DNA of 64,000 nt. It comes from Gnetum montanum. Taxonomy: Eukaryota; Streptophyta; Gnetopsida; Gnetales; Gnetaceae. The notes under the pieces were generated by a model that was not told the DNA's origin, ran no database searches, and was given only the letters and a program-made list of their open reading frames with translations. The translations under genes were made by a program, and so were the position numbers. The stretch lies in contig MNCI01007639.1 in assembly GCA_015680685.1 (NCBI GenBank), positions 244,114 through 308,113 on the forward strand, written 5' to 3'. Of the stretch, positions 35,955 to 47,463 are shown in pieces (position 1 is the first letter of the stretch; each line of letters starts with the position of its first letter).

Positions 35955-36150
35955 ATTGTCTTACGCTCACTACGCAGCTGCGTGTAACAAGGCGTAGACA
36001 ATATCTAAATTACGCTCACTACGTAGCTGCACGTAGCGAAGCGTAAACAATGTCTACTTTACGCTCACTACGCAGCTGCGCGTAACGAAGTGTAAATAAT
36101 GTCTAGCCTTAGTAATGCAATACGCAATGGTACGCACCGCCGCGTAACGA
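35955..36150. repeat. TACGCAGCTGCG palindromic units in the U3 of N
   Basis: Units of about 55-60 bp read TTACGCTCACTACGCAGCTGCG, then TAACGAAGCGTAAACAATGTCTA. They are repeated three times with a fourth, diverged unit. The counterpart in the 5' LTR is at about 45460-45660. Confidence 0.85.
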
Positions 36151-36363
36151 GCGTAAAGACAAGTTATCCATACGCCACAAGAAAAAATGTCGAACTGTTG
36201 TGTTTCTCTAGACTCTGCCTTCGACTATTTTGGAGCTTATTACGCTCATTACGCTGTCGTGCATAATAGAGCGTAAACTTGTCCTTGAACAAAGCTGATG
36301 CGCGCTCTCACTTGAATTGCGAATCTTTGCCTGAGGCCGACTCGTAATTTTCACGGTGTTTCA

Positions 36364-37440
36364 ATGGCCCCTCTTTGTTGACGGTTAGAGGGCTTGCCCG
36401 AAAGACGTCGACAAAGAATGTGAAACACCGAATTGGCAGAAGTAAGAACAACGTTCATCCATGGCTACTCAAGTGTTGCCCTATCAACATGGAAGAGCAA
36501 AACTAGCAGGTATGGGAGATAGAGGGATATAGCTGGAAATAGGTTCGGGGAAGATGCAAAATGAGTTATGATGGTAGGGGCATGAAATACGCTCGTACGC
36601 ACAGAAATGTACGCTCATTTATGTCAACAGGAATGCTTTCAGACGAGCGTAGTGCATCAATCTAAGATTTCTCTGTTACTGATTATAGTAGGAATGCGTG
36701 CAAAAGGAGTGTGGCGCGTCACTTCTGCAATATCTCTGCTGGTGTGAGTGCGGAAAATGAATACTTGCGTATATAGTTTTTACGTATGGGAAGCGGGTGG
36801 TGGGGATGAAGGGAAACAAGAGCTAAGGGTAGGATTTGTGAGAGGAAAACCTGAGTAGCCATTTCAACACGTTGTTGTACTTCACTGCTTAGATGGATGC
36901 ACCTTCGAACGACGTTCTCCAAGGCAAGTAGCCTGCAACCACAAAAGAAAGCAGAGGACCATTGCTCATGCGAATAAGAGGCGAGGTTGTTGAAACGAGC
37001 GCCGTCTGATGTGAGCTAGAGCGATTGGGCTGTAAAGAAGGAGCTGGAGCATGCAGGCGGAGCCACCAATCCTGACGATTGGCCTAGCATATCTTTGCCA
37101 AAGGCATCAGACACAGTGCAGCTGACTGGTTGTATAAGGAACCAACCAGATGAATTTGCGAAGCCGGCGTCCGATAGCGATGATTGGCGGAGGTCGCTGA
37201 GGTTGTTGTCGACAAGGATTTCGTCGGGGCTTCGGCTGGCGAGACTAATCTCTCAGAGGTGCTACCACTACGGCGGGCGCAGCGATGGCATCTCCGAGGG
37301 GTCAATAGGATGCCTTTCAACTCATCCGAGGAATCAGTAGGATGCCAGTGGGGTGGCGACACTGGGACTATCCCAGTATCCCACCCCGTTTGTCGTGCAG
37401 CCATGCAGAGATGATCATGCTCGCTTGAGTTACATGGTAG
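36364..37440 (-). other. 3' tail of N
   Basis: The stretch between array C and the LTR. Next to the LTR it reads (reverse strand) CAACAAAGAGGGGCCAT, a purine-rich tract equivalent to the one before the E1 3' LTR and the likely plus-strand primer site. The rest has short open frames on both strands without recognisable motifs or counterparts in E1. Confidence 0.6.
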
Positions 37441-37838
37441 CAGTTTGTAAGTCCCAGTTTTGAATCCTGGTAGACTGTCATGACTGGTTTTAAGTCTCAG
37501 CAGACCATGGTCTCAGTTTAACGTCCGGGCAGACCGAGAGATGCTAGTTTTACGTCGTAGCGGATGGTGGCAAGGCTGATTTATGGTCTCAGCAGACTGT
37601 GCTATGGATGTCAGTTTCCTGTCATGACCCAGGGACAAGTCTGTGCTGGTTTTACGTCTCAGCAGATGGCTACTTACCTGTGCCAGTTTAGCGTCGTGGC
37701 GGATGCGTGCAGAAGGTGCCAGTTTTTCGTCTTGGCGGACCAGTACAACATTGCTAGTTTTATGTCGTAGCGGACAGTTACAACCTGCCAGTTTAGCGTC
37801 GTAGAGGACGAATATTGCCAGTTTAGCGTCGTGGCGGA
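37441..37838 (-). repeat. Array C (and fused B) of N
   Basis: About a dozen units of 25-35 bp read GCCAGTTTAGCGTCGTGGCGGA or CTGGTTTTAAGTCTCAGCAGACC. The array abuts exon 4 of the antisense gene at about 37838 without any promoter, so the RT-integrase deletion joint lies here. Confidence 0.8.
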
Positions 37839-39728
37839 AGAAATCATAGAACCGGCAGCTCAGCGCAAGAGGCTCCGTCTAGCCGAGGCCCTTGGGGGTA
37901 ACGCTAGCCAAATTGTTGCGGTCAAGGTTCAGCGGAATAAGCTTCCGCTTGGTAAATGTGAAAGGATTGTAGTACGTAATTTTTTATTTAGATGGTCTGG
38001 CATTATACGCTAATGTGTGGTGGTGTAAATAGTAAAAATGATAGGGCAATTGACCCCTGAGACAGGGGCGATGATACTAAGCCGTGGGGAGGGGGCCTCA
38101 ATTTTGGAAGAAGAGGCCCTAGCTGTTAATGTGAGCCGTGTGCAGGCTCTAGTGCATGAGGAGGCCCCAGCTGCTAGCGGGAGCCATGCATATGACCAAG
38201 TACATGAGGAAACTCCAGCTACTGGGACTAGCGGCACACGGGATCACGTGCGTGAAGAGAAAGGGGCGGAAGAGATTGGTGAAGTTGCCACTGTCACTGA
38301 CAGAGGTAATGAGTGCGTTAGCGTGTTTGCAAGATCTTGTTAATAGATGGAGTGTCTAACCAAATTACGCTAGAGGGGAAGAAGATGCATCTACGTCTGC
38401 TGCTGTGAGCAAAATGTGGAGAGACTTCCCCGACAAATTTGCCTTCATGGAAGGCGTCGTTAATGACATGATCGAGCGTTTGGAGCGCGTCGAACCTGGC
38501 GCTGGTATGTTATAGCCATAATGAGTTTATGACATAATGTTTTAGTAATGTGTCATCCATATTGATGCTTGTTTTTTGTTAGGAGCTCGCCTCGAATGGC
38601 ATCCCGCGGAGCCCATTGATTTAGACACAGCGGAGCCCCCATCTGATGGGGCAGTCGTGCCACGTCACATTTATGAGGAAATGCGTAAATGTGCGTTACG
38701 CTCGACGCGCTCTGTATGGGAAAGTAGGGGCATTAATGAAAGCCTATGGAAAAGGCTGCAGCGGTCGGAGCAGAGGGTTGAGTCCTTGACCAAAGAAGTC
38801 GGGGACCTAAGGTCTCGGTATGAATTCCTACAGGCTCGAGTGATGGGGGATGAAGACTGGCGTACCGCTGTTATCAATCACTCCCGTTATTGGACAGCCA
38901 TCAAGAACAGCGTACAGACTAGTCGGGCGTTAGTAGAGCAGAGGATGCAAATTAAACTTCTAGCTCAGAAAAGCTGGGACTAGAGGGACTACTGCGCCAG
39001 CGTACAGGAGTGGGGGCAGAAGGAGAAGGACCACAAGCACCTATATAAAAGGGAAAGTGCTGCTTATCGAAAACACTACCGCGATTCTACCGTCAAAGCT
39101 CGATCCTTGGAGGTTTTCGTGGACACCATCGGAGCGTCCGAAGCTTTCAAGAAGTTCGAAGAGCAGGTAACCGTAACTACGTCCCCGGAGAGGGCAATGG
39201 TTTTCCCTGGGAATTAGGCTACAATCCCTACCTTATTCCCGGATCCACCCTGCTGGAGTAGCGTGGAGAAAGGGAAGGTGAAAGCTGGAGCTACGTTGGG
39301 CGATGATGTGTGGCCAGACCTAATGGAGGATGAGATTATGCAGCGCCTGTGGCTTGGCCTGGACAAGCTCCCCTTTGCTATGGAAGTAGGGCCATTACGA
39401 GTAAGTTTATGCATGACTTAGTCGGAAAGTTCTCTGGCTTGTGTTGTCTACTCTAATGTTTGATGTTATTTGGGTTTAGGTACTAGAAGAAGATAGGGAA
39501 AATACGCTAGCTGAGGGGCTGGGAGAGGAAACAGAGGAAGCAGAGGAGAAATGCAACGATGAAGAGCGTTCTCCTGTGAGGCCAGTGCCGGAACGAGAGC
39601 CTCATGAAGGGGCAATCTTTCGTGAAGGCATAATTCCCAGAAATGATGGCCCACTGGAGGACGACCTTTTGGGGCTAGATCCGGAGTTAAGAGATATCGG
39701 TGACAATGGTAGCAGAGGGAATGCGTAA
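37839..39728 (+). pseudogene. Antisense accessory gene of N, 5' half deleted
   Basis: It starts inside exon 4 (about 37839-37951, reading QRKRLRLAEALGG, then donor GTAAAT) because exons 1-3 and the promoter are gone. Then exon 5 (about 38064-38305, HEEAPAASG-like repeats), exon 6 (~38410-38504, FPDKFAFMEGVVNDMIERLE), exon 7 (38583-39400, coiled coil: HIYEEMRKCALRSTRSVWE, then QRVESLTKEVGDLRSRYEFLQ, ending LMEDEIMQRLWLGLDK) and exon 8 (39480-39728, ending in DNGSRGNA-stop). Borders match E2. Two in-frame stops in exon 7, near 38983 and 39215. Probably not expressed. Confidence 0.7.
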
Positions 39729-39914
39729 TTATTATTTACGCAAAATTTTATTGATGCAAGGTTGGATATTGTTCTGAATGACTGTTGACGAATTGTTGTA
39801 AAGTCTAATGGATATTTGAAATGTTAACTAGTTTTTTGTTTGACTTTTTATGCTTTTGTCTGCGTCAGCGTGAAAATATATGTTACGGATTCTGTCTAAG
39901 TGATACTGATGGGA

Positions 39915-40170
39915 CGTAATAACTAGTTGAAAGCCGTTGCGGGCCCGTTGCGTATTCCAGCGTAAATGGTTATAGTATGCAAGACTGCATTACTAGTTTA
40001 AGGCCATTGCGGGACTATTGCGTATTGTATAGCGTAAATAATGATAGTAGATAACTTCGGATGACTAGTTTAAGGCCGTTGCGGGCCGACTGCATAACTA
40101 CGTACAACGGTATGAATAGGTTGATTTTGTATAGCTAGTTTAAGGTCGTTGCAGGCCGACTGCGTAAATT
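39915..40170 (-). repeat. Array A of N
   Basis: Four spaced units read TAGTTTAAGGCCGTTGCGGGCC, each followed by GACTGCGTAA- or GTATTGCGTA-like words. It lies between the antisense stop and the PR end. The 70 bp each side, and 40171-40375, hold no gene. Confidence 0.85.
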
Positions 40171-40375
40171 GTAACAAAAATGTAATCCTGTATAAATGCG
40201 TGAAGTAATGTGAAAGCGTAACTAACGCGGGTACGATAAAACACGCAAAAAAAAAGTTCAAAGCACAAACACAGAAAGCAAATGTAGCGTAAAAGTATGT
40301 TGAAACAAAAGAAGCTATTAAATGGGGAGTACACTAACTTACAAGAGGACAGTGGTACACGCAGAAAACCATTGT

Positions 40376-41317
40376 TCAACCGTCAATACGCAATTGTCTC
40401 TTAATGGACTTTACGTTGAGCGCTGCGTAAGGGCGAGGAAGCTTGTGGTTTGACTCCTCTATGCTGTCATCTGGAAATGGCAGGTCGGCCCAGGCTAGAC
40501 TGTCGTCATTGTTGTCGGTTTGTTTAGGGGCTTGGAGATGGGATTGATTGTCAGTTGTTTCAATCTCCGAACCCCGTTCTTCTTCAATGTTATTGACAGT
40601 CCTAGGGGTGACCTCGTCGCCGCGTATGATGACCTCCCCCCCGGCGTAGGTCAGGTGTATCTCTTGGTGTATCGGCGATAAAACTGCCCTCAGCTAGGCT
40701 AACCATGACCTTCCTAAGATCAAGTTGAAACCAGGCATCTCTTCGACGACTAAGAATGTGGCTTCGGTTGGGAATTGCTCCCCTACCACAAACTCAATAC
40801 GCACCATTCCCTTGACTTGAACCCGTGCTTCGTTGAACGATTTTACGCAGGCTGTCATTGTGGGAGTGATCTGGTCGACCAAGCCCAGCCTATCCACTAT
40901 GGAATAAGGAATGACATTAGCAGCTGCGCCATCATCCATGTGCACCCTCCGGATCTGGTACTGGCCGACTCGAATGGTAATGAACATAGGTTCAGTCGTT
41001 ACTTGACCTTTCTCCGGGTCGTCTTTGACGGACTCGTCAAGAAAGGTCAGTGAGGTAGGCTTGGGTTGTTTAGCTTCGGAAGGAAAGATGACAGTGTGTA
41101 TCGCTTCCTCTTCTGCTGGTAGGTTGCCATCCACTGATATGGATGTCAGCATGCGTACCATAGCCTCACGGTGTTCTTGAGACGTCATTAGTAAGTCGTA
41201 CAGGCTCAGCATTGTGTTCTTTTGCTTAAGAGCTTGTTTGACTTGCGTGAATGCATCAAGGAGGTCCCTCTCTCGGCCGGGTTGTTTATCCCCCTTGTCC
41301 TCCTCTATTCGGCCCAA
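40376..41317 (-). pseudogene. Protease (PR) of N
   Basis: One open frame of 207 residues (41317-40694): LYDLLMTSQEHREAMV, MLTSISVDG, active-site segment VHMDDGAAANVIPYS, LGLVDQITPT, EEMPGFNLILGRSWLA. A TAG stop follows directly (where relatives have Q), then the extension reads on in frame to a basic NVKSIKRQLRIDG-stop at 40378-40376. D-D-G replaces D-T/S-G. This is the best-preserved protease copy and may still fold. Confidence 0.88.
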
Positions 41318-41368
41318 GAGACAGATCTCTCGAGGCGGAGCGGCGTCAGTGGGAGGATCGTTCCTTTT

Positions 41369-44154
41369 TCAGCCAAGAGAAGGCGGCTGCATTTCTGTAC
41401 CTTTAGCCTGCTTCTGAGGCATAGACAAAGGCACAGAGGCCAGGGGCCTGGGCTTAGGGAAGTCGAGTGTAAGGTGGTCTTTTGTTGCATTAATTGTAGT
41501 GTCCTCCTCCTTATGCTTAGGAGGCGATGACTGGTTATTTCGACCGGAGGTCTGCCCCTGCGTGAAAGGAGCAGGTCGTGGTTCTAGTGCCCTGATAATG
41601 AAGGGCGCTCTAGGCGTGGGCACGGACGGAGCCGCGGCTTGAGTACTACTGCATGACTGAGGGCATACCTGGGAAGGTGCCTGTATGATGAAAGGTGGCC
41701 ATGAGACCCCACTGGCTACCGATGAAGTAGTTGGTCCCCTTGGTGAGCTGGCGGGCATGCGCAAGACAAAAGGCTGTTTTGGCGGTCCCTTATGCTCATC
41801 GTCCGTACTCACCATAGTGATTGTATAAGGATCGTAGTTTGCATTCAACGGGTCCCTATATACATGCAGTGTTTGGTTTTCCGGACGCGTCGGGTTACTA
41901 CTGTCTAACTTTAGATGACCTTCGTCGATCATGCGTTGAATGTTGTCCTTTAACGCCCAACAGTAATCCGTGTCGTGACCACACATCTGGTGGTAGTCAC
42001 AGAAACGGTCGAGCCTGAAAGATCTCGGAACTGCTGGTTCATTAGGTAAGGCTAGAGAAGGGTCCTTTAGCAATTCACAGTGACGTCTGTGACGCTTCAG
42101 AGCTTCCTCAGACACCTTCTTAGGTTGAATATGCCCTGCCGCTAATAGTTGTTTCAGCAATTCGAAATGCTTCATAGGTAAAGCCGCATATTTTGAACAA
42201 TCTTTGCGCTCAAAATTTGGCTTTGGCTGGGGGGCTTTTCAGGAGCCGACGTGTCCTAACTGGTGCCGGCACCAGTCATGGTTTTAGGCAGCGTGGTGGG
42301 TGCCTTTTTGCTCTTCATCTTTGTACTCTCAGTCATTGCAGCTACTGTCGTTGTTGCTGCCTTCCCTTTGTCTTTGTTCTTGTTATGTGCATTCTTATAG
42401 GAGACATACGCGGGTCTTTGCTGGCCTCCGCAGCATCTTGGATGCTTCTAACTTGTGCGAAGGCCTGATGTAAATTACTGGGGGAAAGGTAGTACAGCTT
42501 CGACTTGATGAAGTCATTGACTGCTCCCTTGAACATAGCCAGCATATGTGAGTCTGCGATCCGCTCGCAGATCTCGTTCAAGGTAGCGTTCCAGCGCTAT
42601 ATAAACTTTTGGACGAGCTCGAGCGGGTCTTGTTTCACCCCCATGAGCTGATCCAGTGTGACTTCCGGCTTCAAATTGTATTTGAAGCGGGTCACAAACT
42701 GGGTCAGCAGCTCTTCCAAGGTTGAGATGGAGGAGCGTGGGAGGGCTCGGTACCAATCCAAAGCTTTCCCTATTAATGACATCGCAAAGACGTGGATGAT
42801 AGTGTGTGGCCACTGTTGCAATAACAAGGACTCAGATCTAAATGTAACAAGGTGAGCGTTGGGATCTCCCTCCCCATTGTACTTGGTAAAATGAGGTAGG
42901 GACATCCCCGACGGCAACGATAGCATAGGAACCGCTGAACTGATTGGATCGTCCTCGTAAAAGTCCATGATCTGGACGGTCTCAGAACCAGCGGCCTTGA
43001 GGCGTAGAACGTCTTCGGTTAGAGTCTGGATCAGCTGGAAGGCTTGGTCCAGGCTTGTTAACGGAGGTGTTTGTGTGGAGGGCACAGGAGGTTGGACCGG
43101 GAGGACGGTGCTAGGAAATGGAAAGGACGGGCGGGGTCGACTGGCTGCTAGCGGGGCGGGGATCCCGACAGGTGGGGGAGCCTGTGAAGACCACCACCTG
43201 CTGGTTTATGCAGGGGGGTTGGCTGCCACCTGCTGCGCGAGATAAGGATGTAAATACTGCGATACCCCCTGTGGAACATACGTTGCTGGTGCGATCGGGG
43301 GTTGCGTGCCGTACACCACAGACTGGGTCTGTTGCACCACTAGGTTGGCCCATTGACCTGCAGCAGGCTGTTGGGCGTAAGTTGGTTGGACGGCTGCGGT
43401 AATCTATTGGGTCGGAGGGGGCGGAAACGACAAGGTCTGTGCCGGGCGCGTTGCGGATATGTTGTAGGGTTGTATCTGAGGAATGAAGTGGGGCGCAATG
43501 GTCGCCGGGACCACCACTGGGATGTTAAGTACACGTGGTGATGAAACCGCCCCCACGTTATTGTGAGGGATTTGTACTTGTAGCCCAGATGGTTGCGCAG
43601 CAGCCTGTGGAAGGATAGGGACGTGCATCTGTGCCGTCGGGGCCGTGTTAAGAGAGGCGGCCTCTCCGTTGAAAGGAAAGGGGATTTGCATACGTATGGG
43701 GGCTCAGGGTATGGAACGAATGTTCTGACTGGGCCGCAAATTCGTCCTCTTCCTCCTCCCCATGCTGGGGCTCCACCACAGCTTGTGAAGCCTGGCCTTT
43801 GGCCATGACCAACTATGTAATAAGCTCGTGTTGGTGTTCGGTCAAGGGGATTATGTCGTAAGCTGTTGGCTTAAAATCATAGCCCCCTCGGTGGAGCACC
43901 TCAAAGTTCCGTTTCGCTTCAAGCTCAGCTCGGCTTAGAGCCAGCTTCACTTGGATCTTAACGCATATGAAGTTGTATTCTTCAGGGGTTATAACCGTGA
44001 AGATAGGCTCTTTTCCCTGAAGCCTCAATGAATGGCGCAATGGTCCCTGAGATTCTGTTGCGCCCGGAGTTGGTCGGGTGACAATAGGGTTCACAAATGT
44101 GGCACCCAGATCGATAAGGACCATGGCAGTTGTGGTTGTATACAAAGAATCCAT
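41369..44154 (-). pseudogene. gag of N (few breaks)
   Basis: Starts at ATG 44154 (MDSLYTTTTAM), then GPLRHSLRLQGKEP and TPEEYNFICVKIQ. A TAG at 43813-43815 follows HELIT. The core (43085-42597) reads IMDFYEDDPISSAVP, FTKYNGEGDPNAHL, MSLIGKALDWYRALP, VTLDQLMGVKQDPLELVQKFI, then KGAVNDFIKSKLYYL. The 42175-41369 frame carries HFELLKQLLAAGHIQ and the knuckle CDYHQMCGHDTDYC (C-x2-H-x4-H-x4-C), then P-F-V-L-R-M-P / P-F-I-I-R-A repeats. A few stops and a probable frameshift near 42200-42340. Confidence 0.88.
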
Positions 44155-44371
44155 TGGGCAATAAGATCAACGATAAATGATAATCGAATCGAAGGAATGG
44201 TTGGCAACAAAAGCTCAAAATAGGCTTTCTACCTTGTTGGATTTCAAAGAAATCGTCCGTACGACCGATCTATACCACGCGATTGGCTATAAACTTCCGT
44301 AGAGGTATTACGTTTATGGTTTAGGGTATAGATCGCTACCAGGGCTACCCGAAATATTCGGATCGGAGGTT

Positions 44372-44389
44372 CAGGCCCTCCTAGCACCA
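44372..44389 (-). promoter_or_regulatory. Primer binding site of N
   Basis: The reverse strand reads TGGTGCTAGGAGGGCCTG, 7 nt from the LTR end (GTTTTTC spacer). It is the family motif with a 3-nt contraction compared with E1. Confidence 0.65.
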
Positions 44390-44396
44390 GAAAAAC

Positions 44397-45865
44397 TGTA
44401 ACGACAGAAAACATCGGCAGCTGGAAATACCGACTGAGATTCCGTGTATATAGTTTTAACCACGGATCCGCGCGAGGGCTATGCTGGAAAAAGCGAATCC
44501 GCGGTGCCCTGAACGGTCTTGTCGATCAGACAGGGACTTATGGGTTAGTAAAACGATGAAGATTATGGATCTTTGCATTGTTTCGATTTGATTCGAGGGA
44601 TTGTGAAATGGGAGGAAAACGACGTGGATGGATCTCTACGATGATAACGCCAAACACGCCAAAGAGATGCTAATCAGGAGAGAAACGCGTGATTTTCAAA
44701 AGATCTACGTTTCAATTTTTGAAAGAATGTATGATTTGTATGTCACGTTACAATGGGAGAGACCCCCAATAACTTGATGCAAAAAATGAGCACAAAACAA
44801 CAAGGAAACTGTCCAGATAGAAGTTCGATCTACCTCGCGGGCCAAAGCTGGGATGCAAGGATGGTCAAGCTTTGAGGTTTGCCGATCAACTGTTTCTGAC
44901 CGGTAGAGTCTGCAAACTGGGTGAGACGATCTCACAATCCTTGTTCTGCTTCTTTGCTTCGAGTAGGTTCTGCTCAGGGCAGTAATCGCTAATGGAGAAA
45001 GTCGTATTATCCCCGAAGAAATGATCTCTCTTGTTGCTAAGGCTCAAGCGCACTGTGCTCTGTTCTTGCTGAAGGATGGTGCTGTCGACAGTTGCCAAAA
45101 GGTTGCTCTTTGTTTCTCTGCTCAAGGTGATAAGTGCTTCCTTGCTCAGAAAATGCTCTTGCCCTTTTGATTTTCTACTGCCTCTTTTGTATCTTTGTCC
45201 ACTCTCTATTTATAGGCTGCGGGGTCCCATAAAAAGGTGCAACCCTGATGACGTGGGTCCCGGATATTTTGGGTTCCATTGACATGACCATTTTAAGTCA
45301 GACTGTGACTATGCACAACATGCTCGTTTGCGTGTTGTGCGTGTGAAGAGCAGGTACATGTTGAGTGTGTTTCAATTGCTTTTAGGCTATATTACACTCA
45401 TTCACGTTGTGTTGCGTGTATGAGCGTAATCCGGTACAAAAAATAATAGGCTCAAAATTGTCTTACGCTCACTACGTAGCTACGCGTAACGAGGCGTAGA
45501 CAATATCTAAATTACGCTCACTACGCAGCTGCGCGTAGCGAAGCGTAAACAATGTCTACTTTACGCTCACTACGCAGCTGCGCGTAATGAAGCGTAAATA
45601 ATGTCTAGCCTTAGTGATGCAATACGCAATGGTACGCACCGCCGCATAAAGAGCATAAAGACAAGTTATCCATACGCCACGAGAAAAAATGTTGAACTAT
45701 TGTGCTTCTCTAGACTTTGCCTTCGACTATTTTGGAGCTTATTACGCTCATTACGCTGCCGTGCATAATAGAGCGTAAACTTGTCCTTGAACAAAGCTGA
45801 TGCGCGCTCTCGCTTGAATTGCGAATCTTTGCTTGAGGCCGACTCGTAATTTTCACGGTGTTTCA
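44397..45865 (-). repeat. 5' LTR of N
   Basis: 1469 bp, the same ends and features as the 3' LTR: TG...CA, reverse TATA box at 45207-45214, TACGCAGCTGCG units at about 45460-45660, inner signature GGTGCCCTGAACGGTCTTGTC near 44500. Confidence 0.93.
45207..45214 (-). promoter_or_regulatory. TATA box of the N 5' LTR
   Basis: TATAAATA on the reverse strand, which would start the N genomic RNA toward lower coordinates through the PBS at 44389. Confidence 0.65.
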
Positions 45866-45870
45866 CTCCT
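45866..45870. repeat. Target site duplication of N, right copy (CTCCT)
   Basis: Directly follows the outer LTR end (GTGTTTCA) and matches 34890-34894. E1 antisense exon 5 continues on both sides. Confidence 0.93.
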
Positions 45871-46002
45871 CCTCTCTGATGGTTTCTAAGGCCTATTTCC
45901 TCACTGCCCCAAACCGAAAACAGCAACAACACATAAGCAATTGAGATAAGGGTTATAAATGAATGAAAACAATGCAATAACAAGTGGATGAGCTTCACTT
46001 AC

Positions 46003-47029
46003 CAGGTATCTTGAAGCGTATCCGCTTCACGCGTGGCTGGTTTATCTAGGTGACTTCCTCCGTAGTGCGTTCAGATCTTTTCAACTTTGACTTGGCTTTG
46101 CCAATGGTTTCTTTAATAACCCGCTCAGCCCGTCTGGTAGTTAAAGGTATATCCGTTGGCTCCACCCCCAGACTGTCCCGTGTGTGGATGGAACCACCAG
46201 ATGATCCTCCTATGGTAACAGAGACGGACTCATCGATACCTTCTGGGGCATCCTGCGACTTGGCAGTTGCGTACAAGTGTTTGACCCATGGGCGGGATAG
46301 TTGACCCCGATCCCGTAGGACAAAATTGTTGTCTGCACGTACCACAAGAAACTCGGCAAAACAGCGAAGAAGGAAAAAGTGAAGTGCGATTGTGCTTCGA
46401 TGTTTGAGCGCAACCGCACTATCTCCTTATGCATACCCGCCAACAAAAACTGAGCCCAGTTATACCGCATGCCAGTTTCTAAGATACTTCGCATGATGCG
46501 CACAGCCTCAACCCCAAAACTCCGCACCTGAGAAAGGGTTTTGGGAAACACCCATGCCCGAAACAGGGGATACAGTTCGTTCACCTCAACAACCTTTGCC
46601 TTCCCCTGCATTGGGAGCCCTTGGTGCTTTTTGTCACACCAAGCCAAGACTCCAATTCACGGATCGTTTGGAGCTCTTTGTGAGACCTGTCCAACACTAC
46701 GGGTAGGCCATCTGCTGGCATGCCAAATAATTTAGAAAAGAATATGGGCAACAGATGAAAGACCACCTTGACACCCTTAATCCGGGTGCTGTACTGAGAG
46801 ACAGACTCATTGAAAGAGTCCACGATTCCTATCATTTCCCCAATTGAGACATTAGGGCTTGGCGTCATGAAAAGTTCTAGGAGACTTGCATCATCCAAGC
46901 AATGGGTGAGGGTGGGCGGAGTACGCTTGCACAGCCATTTTTGCGCTTTTACTACCTCCCCGAACTTCATTGACAAAGTTGTCTCAGTTCGGCCTGTTGT
47001 CACGGGATCCCCATCGGAAGGTACATCAA
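46003..47029 (-). other. Exon 4 of the E1 antisense gene: unassigned conserved domain
   Basis: 1027 nt; the E2 counterpart is 1030 nt. It begins after TTTAACAG and reads VTTGRTETTLSMKFGEV, ASLLELFM, EMIGIVDSFNESVSQYSTRIKGV, KLFGMPADGLPV, a shift near 46640, then YPLFRAWVFPKTLSQVRSFGVEA, ETGMRYNWAQFLLAGMHKEI, and NNFVLRDRGQLSRPWVKHLY. The style (helical, with F-x-lfg-(M/V)P-x-GLP) recalls accessory antisense proteins of Tat elements and plant mobile or putative gypsy-type transposon domains. I cannot assign a Pfam family by eye. Confidence 0.6.
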
Positions 47030-47463
47030 CTGTTAAAGCAAGTTAAAAACGACCGCATCAACCTCCTGACCCCAAAACAGTTGAAAAAATCCTCTAACGC
47101 ATTTAATACATGCTATTACTCACCGTCGGTGGCAGATCTGGAAGTGCTGCCAAAGTTATGTGAAAAGACTAGCCCCTGATCTGTCTAGTCTTCATGGAGC
47201 CACCCACGAGCCTTACACATCATAAAGGCCCTAGAAGAATGGTTATGGAAACGGACCATTGAACCCTTTGTCTGAGCCAGTACAGCCCCGCGAAGAGTGG
47301 GGCCCATCATAAAGGCCTCCAAAGCGACGCGAGCGAGGGCTATCCCTTCATCCTCAATCAGAGTCCCATCGGGGTGGGTCTTTGGCCTACAAATAAACAC
47401 ATGTTAAAACAAAAACTAACATCAAACGACGATCGATGAAGCAATAAAGCCAAATGATCTTAC

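Larger units (their letters stand above)
34895..36363 (-). repeat. 3' LTR of N
   Basis: On the reverse strand it starts TGAAACACCGTGAAAATTACG and ends CTGTCGTTACA. It is exactly as long as the 5' LTR (1469 bp). The TATA box is at 35712-35705. Three to four units of ~60 bp at 35960-36150 contain TTACGCTCACTACGCAGCTGCG palindromes. Confidence 0.93.
34895..45865 (-). mobile_element. N: complete, RT-less Tat-type element nested in E1
   Basis: 10,971 bp, bounded by two 1469-bp LTRs and the duplication CTCCT. Reverse-strand order: LTR 45865-44397, PBS 44389, gag, PR, array A, 3' half of an antisense gene (+ strand), array C, tail, LTR 36363-34895. There is no RT, RNase H or integrase, so it would need those in trans. 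The missing part corresponds to the 5' half of the antisense gene plus array B plus RT-integrase of E1. About 10 differences in 190 aligned LTR bp, nearly all transitions. Confidence 0.93.

Noticed and set aside
34895-45865. N as a DNA transposon carrying gag
   Set aside because: It has direct, not inverted, terminal repeats, a PBS, a polypurine tract and a 5-bp duplication, all typical of an LTR element.
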